Source of the DNA: Flavobacterium salilacus subsp. salilacus
GTDB lineage: Bacteria; Bacteroidota; Bacteroidia; Flavobacteriales; Flavobacteriaceae
Assembly (NCBI RefSeq): GCF_004634195.1
Contig: NZ_SKBP01000006.1
Coordinates: 1 to 64,000, forward strand
DNA length: 64,000 nt
Reading direction: 5' to 3'
Each line of letters begins with the position of its first letter. The first letter of the stretch is position 1. Under the pieces are notes generated by a model that was given only the letters and a program-made list of their open reading frames with translations, made no database searches and was not told where the DNA came from. This document shows, in pieces, positions 51,816 through 60,727 of the stretch. The translations under genes were made by a program, and so were the position numbers.

Positions 51816-52608
51816 CCGGCTGTCCGGGCATTATACTCAGCTTTTGCCCTGCCTGAAGACCGTGCTTTAACTTGCGCTTATTATATTCGGTAATTACCTC
51901 TATGGTTGTGTTATATTTTCTGGCAAGTCCTGTTAAAGTTTCGCCCGATTTTACTTCATGAACTATAACTCCCTCAAGTGTTTCCGGTGTTGGTCCTGCG
52001 GGTATTACAAGCTCCTGCCCTATCTGTAATCCGTTTCGCAACTTTGTTTTATTAGCATCTGTAATTTCGCTAACGGTAGTATTATAACGCCTGCTTAGAC
52101 TTGTTAATGTTTCGCCTGACTTTACTTGGTGTTTCACCTCAAACACTCCGTTACCGGGCAATGCAATAGCTTCTGTGGGCACAGGCTCGACAATAATAGG
52201 TGTTACCGTAGCTGACTGTGGCAATACATCATTAACCGTTGCCGTATGATTTTGCTGTACAGGAAGGTTTGCTTTAAGTGTTTTGCTTACCGTATCTTTT
52301 TTTACCGCCGGTTGTTGTTGTTTTGGTTTTGTATGATCTTTGACGGACATACTTCTGCCAACAGGAATTTTTAAAATACTACCCGGAGATATACCTTCAA
52401 CTGCATCGGGATTAAACTCATATATATCCGATGGGCGTATAACATATTTTTTTGCAATCAGTACAATGGTCTCGCCTAAAGCGACTCTGTGGTTTATTAC
52501 TTCTTCAGCCACATTTTTTGCGGAAACAAGAGTGGATGATTCCTGTCCCGCTACAGCATTACTGAACATTAAACCAAGTGTCAGCAATGCAACTAAACTA
52601 TTTTTCAT
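51811..52608 (-). CDS. Secreted protein with three LysM domains
   Basis: 265 residues. Signal peptide ending AVAGQ. LysM repeats at about 36-80 (VALGETIVLIAKKYVIRPSD), 155-198 (VKSGETLTSLSRRYNTTVSE) and 212-255 (VKSGETLTGLARKYNTTIEV), with a Pro/Thr/Gln-rich linker (90-150) between the first two. The last two repeats are near-duplicates, suggesting recent duplication. It has no catalytic domain, so it likely anchors to or scaffolds peptidoglycan. Confidence 0.88.
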   Translation of the reverse strand: MKNSLVALLTLGLMFSNAVAGQESSTLVSAKNVAEEVINHRVALGETIVLIAKKYVIRPSDIYEFNPDAVEGISPGSILKIPVGRSMSVKDHTKPKQQQPAVKKDTVSKTLKANLPVQQNHTATVNDVLPQSATVTPIIVEPVPTEAIALPGNGVFEVKHQVKSGETLTSLSRRYNTTVSEITDANKTKLRNGLQIGQELVIPAGPTPETLEGVIVHEVKSGETLTGLARKYNTTIEVITEYNKRKLKHGLQAGQKLSIMPGQPE

Positions 52609-52835
52609 TTATGAATAATTACTTATTACAGCCAAAAATTTAATAAAAATTAATACTTCTATTAAATTTCAACAATTAGGATTTAAATTTTAATTTATTC
52701 TTATCTATGTAGGGGGGTGTAGATATATTTTTGCAATTTTAGTAAAAAGAAACAAGAGGTAGTACAAGACCAACCTATTTTATCATTAAATAATTGGTTT
52801 GTCTATACATTGTCTATATAAAACATTAGGATAAA

Positions 52836-54365
52836 TTATTCCCACTCGATAGTAGCAGGCGGTTTAGAGCTAATGTCATACACTACCCTATTTACACCTT
52901 TTACTTTATTGATTATCTCATTTGATATTTTCATCAAAAAATCATAGGGCAGGTGTACCCAGTCAGCCGTCATACCATCGGTAGATTCTACGGCTCTCAG
53001 TGCAACTACTTTTTCATACGTCCGCTCGTCGCCCATTACCCCAACACTATTTACAGGAAGCAATATTGCTCCGGCCTGCCATACTTGGTTGTACAGTCCG
53101 TGCGATTTCAATCCTTCAATAAAAATAGCATCAACCTCTTGCAATACGCGCACTTTTTCGGGAGTAATATCGCCCAATATCCTTATAGATAATCCCGGGC
53201 CGGGAAAAGGATGCCTGCCGAGCAGCTCCGGGTCTATACCAAGCGTTGCTCCCACACGGCGTACCTCGTCTTTAAAAAGCATACGCAGTGGTTCTACCAC
53301 TTGCAGCTTCATAAAATCGGGCAATCCACCTACGTTGTGGTGCGATTTTATGGTTGCCGAAGGTCCTTTTACGGACACTGATTCGATAACATCAGGGTAA
53401 ATAGTGCCTTGTGCCAGCCACTTCACATCAGTAAGCTGGTGTGCTTCATCATCAAACACCTCTATAAATACACGACCTATGGTTTTACGTTTCAGTTCAG
53501 GGTCTTCAATACCTGCCAGTTGCGACAGGAAACGGTCAGACGCATCAACGCCTTTCACATTCAAGCCCATATCTTTATACTGGTGCAATACGCTTTCAAA
53601 TTCGTTTTTACGGAGCAAGCCGTTATTTACAAAAATGCAATACAGGTTAGTGCCTATTGCTTTATTTAGCAGTACTGCTGCCACGGTAGAATCTACCCCG
53701 CCCGAAAGACCGAGTACTACTTTATCATTTTGTATTTTATCTTTTAATTCCTGTACAATATCTTCTACAAAAGTATCCGTAGTAAAATTCTGAGGTACTT
53801 CGGCTATTTTTACAAGAAAGTTTTCCAACATTTGCTTACCGTCTGTAGAATGATAAACTTCAGGGTGGAACTGTATGGCATACGTTTCCTCGCCTTCTAT
53901 TCTGTAAGCGGCATTTTCTACATCTTTGGTACTTGCCAGCCTCACTCCGTTTTTGGGAAGTTGTTTAATAGTGTCACTATGGCTCATCCATACCTGACTG
54001 CCTGCCTGAACATTTTCAAGAAACGGCTCGTTATCTTTAACATAAGAAAGGTTAGCCCTGCCATACTCGCGTATGTTGCTGGGAGCAACCTCTCCGCCAT
54101 GAAAATGAGCGAGGTATTGCGCACCGTAACAAACGGCAAGCAGCGGCAGCTTACCCCTAATTTCTGAAAGGTCAGGGTGCGGAGCATCTTCTGCCCTTAC
54201 CGAGAAGGGACTGCCCGATAGTATTACAGCTTTATAGGATGATAAATCAGTTGGAGGGTTATTGTAGGGGAAAATTTCGCAAAATATATTTAACTCGCGA
54301 ACCCTTCTCGCAATTAGTTGTGTGTATTGCGATCCGAAATCTAAAATTAGTACGTTGTGTTGCAT
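52836..54365 (-). CDS. guaA: GMP synthase (glutamine-hydrolysing)
   Basis: 509 residues from the ATG at 54365. Class I amidotransferase with [13 protein letters not shown] (catalytic Cys) and QFHPEVYHS, then the PP-loop ATP pyrophosphatase domain with [11 protein letters not shown], and the C-terminal dimerisation domain ending PPATIEWE. It converts XMP to GMP. A TATTTTTG element at 54369-54376 lies only 3 nt from the ATG, so the transcript may be leaderless. Confidence 0.96.
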   Translation of the reverse strand: MQHNVLILDFGSQYTQLIARRVRELNIFCEIFPYNNPPTDLSSYKAVILSGSPFSVRAEDAPHPDLSEIRGKLPLLAVCYGAQYLAHFHGGEVAPSNIREYGRANLSYVKDNEPFLENVQAGSQVWMSHSDTIKQLPKNGVRLASTKDVENAAYRIEGEETYAIQFHPEVYHSTDGKQMLENFLVKIAEVPQNFTTDTFVEDIVQELKDKIQNDKVVLGLSGGVDSTVAAVLLNKAIGTNLYCIFVNNGLLRKNEFESVLHQYKDMGLNVKGVDASDRFLSQLAGIEDPELKRKTIGRVFIEVFDDEAHQLTDVKWLAQGTIYPDVIESVSVKGPSATIKSHHNVGGLPDFMKLQVVEPLRMLFKDEVRRVGATLGIDPELLGRHPFPGPGLSIRILGDITPEKVRVLQEVDAIFIEGLKSHGLYNQVWQAGAILLPVNSVGVMGDERTYEKVVALRAVESTDGMTADWVHLPYDFLMKISNEIINKVKGVNRVVYDISSKPPATIEWE

Positions 54366-54368
54366 GTG

Positions 54369-54376
54369 CAAAAATA
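54369..54376 (-). promoter_or_regulatory. guaA -7 element touching the start codon
   Basis: TATTTTTG on the minus strand ending 3 nt before the ATG. The surrounding 15-mer TATAGCTATTTTTGC recurs at 524-538. No clear TTG is present at -33. Confidence 0.5.
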
Positions 54377-54521
54377 GCTATAAAATCGATAAATGAAAAC
54401 GCACTTTTAATTTTTATTCCTCTCTTTTTATCACTTTTATAACATTAAAATTTGATAAAACACGTTTTATGTGATAACTACAGTATTTTTATTATCTTTA
54501 AAATAAGTAACATCCAGCACC

Positions 54522-55196
54522 ATGAAAAAATATGCCACACTACTGACACTTATGTTTTGTGCTTTCGTATATGCTCAAAATCATGAATTTACGGCACCGG
54601 ACTATGCTGTTATTGAAAAAAATGTAAAAGACAAAAAGTCTGCATTCTATTTCGATAAGCTGTTTGAGCGTTATAATCGTGCTGACAGTACTATGACGCT
54701 TGAAGAAAGAAGGCATTTGTATTACGGGTATTCTTTTCAGGAGGAGTATGCTCCCTATGGCAGGGCTGAGGAACAAAACAAGTTGCAGGAAATATTGCAA
54801 AAAGAAAAAGCGGAGAAAGAAGATTTTGAAAAAATTATTGAATATACCGATGATATTTTAAAACAATACCCTTTTAGTTTACGGATAAAGGAATATCGTA
54901 TTTACTCGTTTCGCGAACTGGACAAAGATGCCGAAGCGGAAAAGGAAAGTGTACAGGCAACTATAATTATAGATGCTATACTAAGCAGTGGCGACGGTAC
55001 TGAAAAAGAAACCTGCTTTTATGTAATTAATACCTTAAATGAGTATGAAATATTGAACCTGCTTGGGTTTGATTTTGGTGGAAAACAATCGCTTATTGAT
55101 GGTGAGTATGACTACCTGACGCTTGCGGAAAACCCCTATCAACTGGAAGGTTTTTACTTTAATGTTTCCAGATGTTTAGAATCGTTTAAATTTTAG
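54522..55196 (+). CDS. DUF4919 secreted protein
   Basis: 224 residues. Signal peptide ending FVYAQ. The DUF4919 pattern is visible: FTAPDYAVIEKNVKDKKSAFYFDKLFERY, YYGYSFQEEYAPYG and ENPYQLEGFYFNVSRC near the end. Function unknown. Single gene, divergent from guaA. Confidence 0.85.
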   Translation: MKKYATLLTLMFCAFVYAQNHEFTAPDYAVIEKNVKDKKSAFYFDKLFERYNRADSTMTLEERRHLYYGYSFQEEYAPYGRAEEQNKLQEILQKEKAEKEDFEKIIEYTDDILKQYPFSLRIKEYRIYSFRELDKDAEAEKESVQATIIIDAILSSGDGTEKETCFYVINTLNEYEILNLLGFDFGGKQSLIDGEYDYLTLAENPYQLEGFYFNVSRCLESFKF

Positions 55197-55222
55197 CATT
55201 GCATAAAACAAAACAATAAAAA

Positions 55223-55657
55223 ATGGCACAAATTAATCCCTACATCACCTTTAAAGGTAATTGCGAAGAAGCATTCAACTTTTACAAATCTGTTTTCGGT
55301 GGCGAGTTTCCATATATCGGTCATTATAAAGACACTCCATCTTCTCCGGAATATCAGATACCGGAAGCGGAACAGGATAAAATAATGCATGTATCATTAC
55401 CTATCAGTAAAGAAACCCTACTTATGGGGAGTGATGTAATGAACTCTTATAGCCACATGACTACTGTGGGTAATACTATTTCAATATCAATTAATGTTGA
55501 TAGCGAAGAAGAAGCTCACCGCCTTTTTAACGGACTATCGGAAGGCGGGAGAGTAACCATGCCTTTGGAGAAAACTTTTTGGGCGCCATTGTTTGGTATG
55601 TTTACTGATAAGTTTGGCATAAGCTGGATGCTGAACTATGAAAATAAGGGAGAATAA
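55223..55657 (+). CDS. VOC family protein (PhnB-like)
   Basis: 144 residues of the glyoxalase/bleomycin-resistance fold, PhnB-like branch: INPYITFKGNCEEAFNFYKSVFGGEF at the start, HVSLPISKETLLMGSD, and WAPLFGMFTDKFGISWMLNY at the end. These are typically metal-free or metal-binding small-molecule enzymes of unknown substrate. It lies 26 bp after the DUF4919 gene and ends at a terminator. Confidence 0.88.
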   Translation: MAQINPYITFKGNCEEAFNFYKSVFGGEFPYIGHYKDTPSSPEYQIPEAEQDKIMHVSLPISKETLLMGSDVMNSYSHMTTVGNTISISINVDSEEEAHRLFNGLSEGGRVTMPLEKTFWAPLFGMFTDKFGISWMLNYENKGE

Positions 55658-55679
55658 TTACAATAATAGTATATACTAT

Positions 55680-55720
55680 AAGGCTGTATAAAGCGTTTGG
55701 CTTATGCAGCCTTTTATTTT
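55680..55720 (+). terminator. Terminator after the VOC gene
   Basis: AAGGCTG and CAGCCTT base stem with ATAA/TTAT and GC/GC above it, followed by TTTATTTT. Confidence 0.75.
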
Positions 55721-55761
55721 GCACATAGCGGGCATATGGGAAAAAGGTGTAAATTCGCAAA

Positions 55762-56775
55762 ATGATGATAAAAGAAGATATAGAGGCGATTAAAATATTG
55801 TTAGCCTCTCCTAAAAAAATTGTAATAACCACGCATCGTAACCCTGATGGCGATGCAATGGGCTCTACATTGGGATTATACCATTTTTTACTACAAAAGG
55901 GACATCAGCCTACTGTTATTTCTCCTAATGAGTTTCCTGATTTTTTACAATGGCTTCCGGGTACAGAGAACGTAACTGTTTTTGAAAGAGAAAATGATAC
56001 GGCTGTAAAGCTGTTAAAAGATGCCGAAATAATTTTTACACTCGATTTTAATACCCTTAGCCGTACCGGTGACCCTATGCAGAGTGTTTTGGAAAATTTG
56101 GAGAAAACGTATATAATGATAGATCATCATCAAAAGCCTGATGATTATGCTCAATATACATTCTCTGACACCAACTATGGTTCTACCTGCGAAATGATAT
56201 ATCATTTTATCCATCAACTGGGCGAAGGCAATACTATAAACAAAACTATTGCCACCTGCCTGTACACCGGCATTGTTACCGATTCGGGTTCATTTCGCTA
56301 CCCCTCTACTACAGGTACTACCCACCGTATCGTGGCTGACTTTATAGATATTGGTATAGACAACAGCAAAATACATGGTATGCTGTTTGATAACAATTCG
56401 GAAAACAGGATACATATTTTGGCAAGAGCTTTGCAAAACATGAAAGTGCTGCCGAAATATAAAACGTCATACAGCTACCTGAGTCAGGAAGAATTATCCG
56501 AACTGGGGCACAGTAAAGGCGATACCGAAGGCGTTGTAAATTATGGATTAAGTATTAAGGATATCGTTTTTACTGCTTTCTTTACCGAAAATAAAGACGA
56601 AGGTATTATAAAAATATCCTTCCGGTCTAAAGATGGTTTTGATGTAAACCAATATGCACGGGAGTATTTTAACGGGGGCGGACATATTAATGCCGCCGGT
56701 GGCAGATCAACCGAATCATTAGAAAGCACTATACAAAAATTTATTGCTACTTTAGCAAACATAAAAATTGATTGA
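55762..56775 (+). CDS. nrnA: DHH/DHHA1 phosphoesterase (NrnA type)
   Basis: 337 residues, the size of the bifunctional oligoribonuclease / pAp phosphatase NrnA. Motifs: TTHRNPDGDAMGSTLGLYH (about 23-41), LDFNTLSRTGD, DHHQKPDDY (the DHH motif, about 115-123), and GGGHINAAGGRS of DHHA1 near 310. It degrades short RNA and pAp in the cytoplasm. First gene of an operon with gldI (3 nt gap) and a PPIase. Confidence 0.92.
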   Translation: MMIKEDIEAIKILLASPKKIVITTHRNPDGDAMGSTLGLYHFLLQKGHQPTVISPNEFPDFLQWLPGTENVTVFERENDTAVKLLKDAEIIFTLDFNTLSRTGDPMQSVLENLEKTYIMIDHHQKPDDYAQYTFSDTNYGSTCEMIYHFIHQLGEGNTINKTIATCLYTGIVTDSGSFRYPSTTGTTHRIVADFIDIGIDNSKIHGMLFDNNSENRIHILARALQNMKVLPKYKTSYSYLSQEELSELGHSKGDTEGVVNYGLSIKDIVFTAFFTENKDEGIIKISFRSKDGFDVNQYAREYFNGGGHINAAGGRSTESLESTIQKFIATLANIKID

Positions 56776-56778
56776 GAG

Positions 56779-57345
56779 ATGAAGAAGATTTTTTTTACAA
56801 TGCTGTTTTTAATAGGTATAATACTTACCGGATGCTCACAGCAACAGCAAGCCAGAAGACCCGTATCGCAATCTTCGGGTTCTGCATTTATAAACGAATC
56901 GGTAGAGCGTAACCGAAAACTTATTGCCGAAGAAGAAGCACTTATAGATTCTATCATTAAAAGTAATCCGCATATTGATTATATTGCGTCAGATAAAGGT
57001 TACTGGTATCATTATGAAATAGAGAATACAACGGATACCTTAAAACCTAAAAGAGGCGATGTGGCTTACTTTGACTATGATGTAAAAGACCTGAACGGCA
57101 ACATTATATATAGCGAAGCAGAATTAAAACCACAAGTGTATTATGTAGATAAAGAAAATATAATGATGGGGCTGCGCAGCGGTATAAAGCTAATGAGAGA
57201 GGGAGAAAAGGTTACTTTTCTGTTTCCTTCCAACATGGGTTACGGCTACCATGGCGATAATAATAAAATTGGCATAAACCAGCCTTTGGTATGTACCGTT
57301 ACACTACATGATATACAACCGGAAAATGAAGTAAAAAAACAATAA
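56779..57345 (+). CDS. gldI: Gliding motility lipoprotein GldI (FKBP-type PPIase)
   Basis: 188 residues. Lipobox LTGC (Cys about 19), a Gln/Ser-rich linker, then an FKBP-like domain: YWYHYEIENTTDTLKPKRGDVAYFDYDV, MGLRSGIKLMREGEKVTFLFPSNMGYGY. GldI is required for gliding and T9SS function in Flavobacterium johnsoniae, probably by helping fold secretion or motility proteins. It sits 3 nt after nrnA and 11 nt before the double-domain PPIase, a conserved trio. Confidence 0.93.
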   Translation: MKKIFFTMLFLIGIILTGCSQQQQARRPVSQSSGSAFINESVERNRKLIAEEEALIDSIIKSNPHIDYIASDKGYWYHYEIENTTDTLKPKRGDVAYFDYDVKDLNGNIIYSEAELKPQVYYVDKENIMMGLRSGIKLMREGEKVTFLFPSNMGYGYHGDNNKIGINQPLVCTVTLHDIQPENEVKKQ

Positions 57346-57356
57346 TTAACTTATAA

Positions 57357-58466
57357 ATGAAACCAATGACAAGTATTTTTTTAAGTGTAATTGCTCTTTT
57401 ATTTTCTTGCAATAACACAGATAATTCACAATCATACGAAAAACTGGAAGATGGTTTGTATGCCAAAATTGAAACGAATAAAGGAAACATATTATTAATG
57501 CTGGAGTTTGAAAAAACTCCCCTCACGGTGGCAAACTTTGTAAGCCTTGCCGAGGGTGAAAATGAAATGGTTGAAAAAGATTATAAAGGAAAACCTTTTT
57601 ATAACGGGCATAAATTTCACCGTGTTATAAAAGATTTCATGATACAAACCGGCGACCCGAAAGGAGATGGTTCAGGCGGGCCTGGCTATAAATTTCCTGA
57701 TGAAATAACTGATTTAAAGCATGATAAAGGCGGTATCCTGTCAATGGCTAACGCCGGTCCTGCCACAAACGGCAGCCAGTTTTTCATTACACACAAAGCT
57801 ACCCCCCACCTTGACGGAAAGCATACTGTTTTCGGGCATGTAATAAGCGGTATGGATGTGGTAAACCTGATAGAGCAAGGCGATGATATGAAATCGGTTG
57901 AAATAATCCGTGTAGGGCGCGATGCCAAAAATTTCAAAGCTTCAAAAATATTCAAAAAAACACTTGAAGAAGCTATAGAAGAGCAAAAGAAAAAAGAAGA
58001 AGCTTTTAATAAGGTAAAAGCCGAGAAAATGGCCTACTTCAGCGAAATGAAAGCCAAAGGTATTACGACCAACTCAGGATTAACTTATATTATTACAGAA
58101 AAAGGCACTGGCGAAAAACCTGCTGTCGGATCAACAGTTAATTTAGAATATTCAGGTTTTCTGGATAATGGTTTTCTGTTCGATTCAAGTATCGTAGAGG
58201 TAGCCAAAAAATTTGGTAACTATATTCCCGAAAAAGATGCCGGAGGTTTTTATAAACCCATACCTTTTAAAACAGGAGCAAAAGCAGGAATGATACCAGG
58301 CTTTATAGAAGGTATCGAGCAAATGTCTATAGGAGATAAAGCCATTATATTTATACCGGCACATTTAGGGTATGGAGAAAGAGGAAACCCAAGAGGTAAA
58401 ATACCCGGAAATGCTAACCTGATATTTGAAATAGAAATGCTGGAGAGTGCGCAGCCCGGCAATTAA
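57357..58466 (+). CDS. Cyclophilin-FKBP fusion peptidyl-prolyl isomerase
   Basis: 369 residues with two isomerase domains. Probable lipoprotein signal (FSC, Cys about 17). Cyclophilin domain about 30-185: [77 protein letters not shown] domain about 240-365: [64 protein letters not shown] periplasmic folding role is likely. Last gene of the nrnA-gldI operon. Confidence 0.92.
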   Translation: MKPMTSIFLSVIALLFSCNNTDNSQSYEKLEDGLYAKIETNKGNILLMLEFEKTPLTVANFVSLAEGENEMVEKDYKGKPFYNGHKFHRVIKDFMIQTGDPKGDGSGGPGYKFPDEITDLKHDKGGILSMANAGPATNGSQFFITHKATPHLDGKHTVFGHVISGMDVVNLIEQGDDMKSVEIIRVGRDAKNFKASKIFKKTLEEAIEEQKKKEEAFNKVKAEKMAYFSEMKAKGITTNSGLTYIITEKGTGEKPAVGSTVNLEYSGFLDNGFLFDSSIVEVAKKFGNYIPEKDAGGFYKPIPFKTGAKAGMIPGFIEGIEQMSIGDKAIIFIPAHLGYGERGNPRGKIPGNANLIFEIEMLESAQPGN

Positions 58467-58480
58467 ATTTTAAAATAATA

Positions 58481-58527
58481 ATAAACTAATAAAAGGATTT
58501 GCTACACAAATCCTTTTATTAGTTTAT
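58481..58527 (+). terminator. nrnA-gldI operon terminator
   Basis: Perfect 21 bp stem (58481-58501 against 58507-58527) with a 5 nt loop; the lower stem is ATAAACTAAT/ATTAGTTTAT. Its T-run lies within the stem, so the exact termination point is uncertain. Confidence 0.75.
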
Positions 58528-58562
58528 ACCACTAAGTAGTATTATAACTTTTTTGGGCTTAT

Positions 58563-59411
58563 ATGAATTTAACTTTTAAAGATAATAAAACCAATGCCGA
58601 TTTTCGTATTATAGACGGAAATGAAGAGTTTGACAGGCTGTTCTTTACGCGTGACAGGAAGGATAAGTTACTTACTATTGCCTGGAACAGGGGGAGCGCA
58701 CAAAAAATAATGATTGATGAAGCGGAATATGATTTTCCTGCCAACTCAATTTTACCACTAATGGTAAACCAAACTTTTCGGTTTGAAAATGCCAAAGATA
58801 TTGTTGCCTGGCAGTTTAACCGTGATTTTTACTGTATAATAGACCACGACAAAGAAGTAAGCTGCGTGGGGTTTATATTCTACGGCTCATCTCAAATGAT
58901 GTTTATACAACTCGATGAAAAAGAGCAAGATAAAATAACGTCCTTGTTACAAATTTTTGAGGACGAATTTGAAACTACAGATACTATACAAGGCGAAATG
59001 CTTCGACTGCTATTGGTAAGGCTCATTATTACCATTACAAGATTGGCAAAACAACAGTATATAGCCCCTGAAAATGAAGATGACACCAAGTTTAATTTAT
59101 ACCGAGAGTATAATATAATGGTAGAACAAAACTACCGTACCCATCACGATGTACAGTTTTATGCCGCTGCGCTGAATAAATCGCCAAAAACATTGGCTAA
59201 TGTATTTGCATTATATGGCAAAAAAACACCTTTGCAAATCATTCAGGAAAGGGTGATAACCGAAGCCAAAAGATTAATGTATTATACCGATAAATCGATG
59301 AAAGAAATTGCTGCCGAAACCGGATTTGAAGATACCTCACACTTCAGTCGTTTTTTTAAAAAACAAACCTCTACTACCCCTACCGAATTTAAAAATACCA
59401 TAAAAAAGTAG
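58563..59411 (+). CDS. AraC-family transcriptional regulator
   Basis: 282 residues. N-terminal cupin-like sensing region (about 1-110; ANSILPLMVNQTFRFENAKDIV), helical linker, and a C-terminal AraC double helix-turn-helix (about 185-282): HDVQFYAAALNKSPKTLANVF and YTDKSMKEIAAETGFEDTSHFSRFFKKQTSTTPTEFK. Immediately precedes an AhpD-like gene (109 bp gap), which it may control. Confidence 0.9.
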   Translation: MNLTFKDNKTNADFRIIDGNEEFDRLFFTRDRKDKLLTIAWNRGSAQKIMIDEAEYDFPANSILPLMVNQTFRFENAKDIVAWQFNRDFYCIIDHDKEVSCVGFIFYGSSQMMFIQLDEKEQDKITSLLQIFEDEFETTDTIQGEMLRLLLVRLIITITRLAKQQYIAPENEDDTKFNLYREYNIMVEQNYRTHHDVQFYAAALNKSPKTLANVFALYGKKTPLQIIQERVITEAKRLMYYTDKSMKEIAAETGFEDTSHFSRFFKKQTSTTPTEFKNTIKK

Positions 59412-59520
59412 TTTAAGGAAATATTGCACATACATCGGGAACTTTAACCATTTTTCAGCATTGCCATTCGCAGCATCTTTGTACTGTCAATAATGACATA
59501 CAACAAATTAAACGAGCAAT

Positions 59521-60057
59521 ATGAAAAATTTCACAGTTCCCACAAGAGAAGAAGTATCTGAAAACAATCAGGCAATTTTTGACAACCTTACCAAAGGCTT
59601 AGGTATGGTTCCTAACTTGTATGCCTATTTTACAAAAAGCGAAACAGCATTAGGAGATTACCTTACTTTACAAAACCGAAAAACATCATTAAGAGCAAAA
59701 GAAAAAGAAGTAATAAACCTCGTAGTAAGTCAGGTTAACTCATGTGACTACTGTCTTGCCGCACATACCGTTGTTGGTAAAATGAACGGATTTACAGACG
59801 GGCAAATATTAGAAATACGAAAAGGTGAGGTTAGCTTTGACAGCAAACTGGATGCACTCGCCAAATTTACTAAAGATATTGCCCTTAACAGAAGTAAACC
59901 CTCTGCAACAGCTACAAAAGCTCTTTTTGAAGCAGGTTATACCGAGGCGAATCTTGTAGATATTATAATTGTGATAGGCGATAAGATGATATCCAACTTT
60001 CTTCACGGTGCAACCCAGTTCCCTATTGATTTTCCTGTCGCACCGGCTTTATCATAA
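59521..60057 (+). CDS. Carboxymuconolactone decarboxylase family / AhpD-like protein
   Basis: 178 residues. The redox motif NSCDYCLAAHTVVG (CxxC plus His, about 78-91) is that of AhpD-like peroxidase-related proteins. N-terminal FDNLTKGLGMVPNLYAYF and a C-terminal helix pair complete the CMD fold. Probably an alkylhydroperoxidase-type oxidative stress protein. Preceded by CATCTTTG (59474-59481), a near-consensus -7 element, and by the AraC regulator. Confidence 0.9.
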   Translation: MKNFTVPTREEVSENNQAIFDNLTKGLGMVPNLYAYFTKSETALGDYLTLQNRKTSLRAKEKEVINLVVSQVNSCDYCLAAHTVVGKMNGFTDGQILEIRKGEVSFDSKLDALAKFTKDIALNRSKPSATATKALFEAGYTEANLVDIIIVIGDKMISNFLHGATQFPIDFPVAPALS

Positions 60058-60074
60058 TCATCCCGTTATATAAC

Positions 60075-60112
60075 AAAAAAGCGGGCATCTTTTAGGATGC
60101 CCGCTTTTTTTA
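60075..60112. terminator. Bidirectional terminator
   Basis: AAAAAAGCGGGCATC, short loop, GATGCCCGCTTTTTT between the AhpD-like gene and the convergent unknown gene. Confidence 0.92.
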
Positions 60113-60113
60113 T

Positions 60114-60551
60114 TTATACATTAAATTTCCATTCAAACTCATCTTCATCAGTAATAATTGCTCCAAGCTCAACCCGCACAACTTCACCAAACTCTACTAC
60201 AAAAATAACCCAGTTATCTTCGTTAAAATAATTATCTAATGAGTCGAAAACCTCATTTTCAAACTCGCCAATACCATTTTCTTTTAACATGGAATGCAGA
60301 GCCTCCCATTCTTTACCAATAACAGGAACAGAAAACACTTCCAGTTCAGGATGCGAAGCAATCATGTATCCTAACATAAAATCTTCATCCTCATAAAAAG
60401 TGAGGCGTAACTTTCTGTCATTATACAGATAGATAATGTTTTTGTCATCATCTTTATACTCCCTGTCGGGTTTTCCGTATAATGCTTCAACGTCTTTTTG
60501 TTTCATTCCAAAAAGCAATTCTCCGATACCTTCTCTAAAATTTATTTTCAT
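60114..60551 (-). CDS. Acidic unknown protein, BamE-like N-terminus
   Basis: 145 residues from the ATG at 60551 (the frame is open to 60584). N-terminal MKINFREGIGELLFGMKQKD followed by VEALYGKPDREY resembles the SmpA/BamE-type turn that precedes a conserved Gly-x-Pro, but there is no signal peptide. The rest is very acidic (EFENEVFDSLDNYFNED) and ends TDEDEFEWKFNV. Small acidic cytoplasmic proteins of this form are often immunity-like, but no toxin is adjacent. Function unknown. Confidence 0.65.
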   Translation of the reverse strand: MKINFREGIGELLFGMKQKDVEALYGKPDREYKDDDKNIIYLYNDRKLRLTFYEDEDFMLGYMIASHPELEVFSVPVIGKEWEALHSMLKENGIGEFENEVFDSLDNYFNEDNWVIFVVEFGEVVRVELGAIITDEDEFEWKFNV

Positions 60552-60727
60552 AATTAAACAGTTTTGGTTGTTTACTAATAACAAAGTTACAGTTTTATCA
60601 GCACGTTAATACACAGGAGCATTAATAAAGATTTATAAAATTGTTTAAGTTTTTTTTAACTAAAAAATAAAAACCGATACCTGAAAATGCCCGTAATCAT
60701 ATATAAACCTATTAAAAATCAAATATT

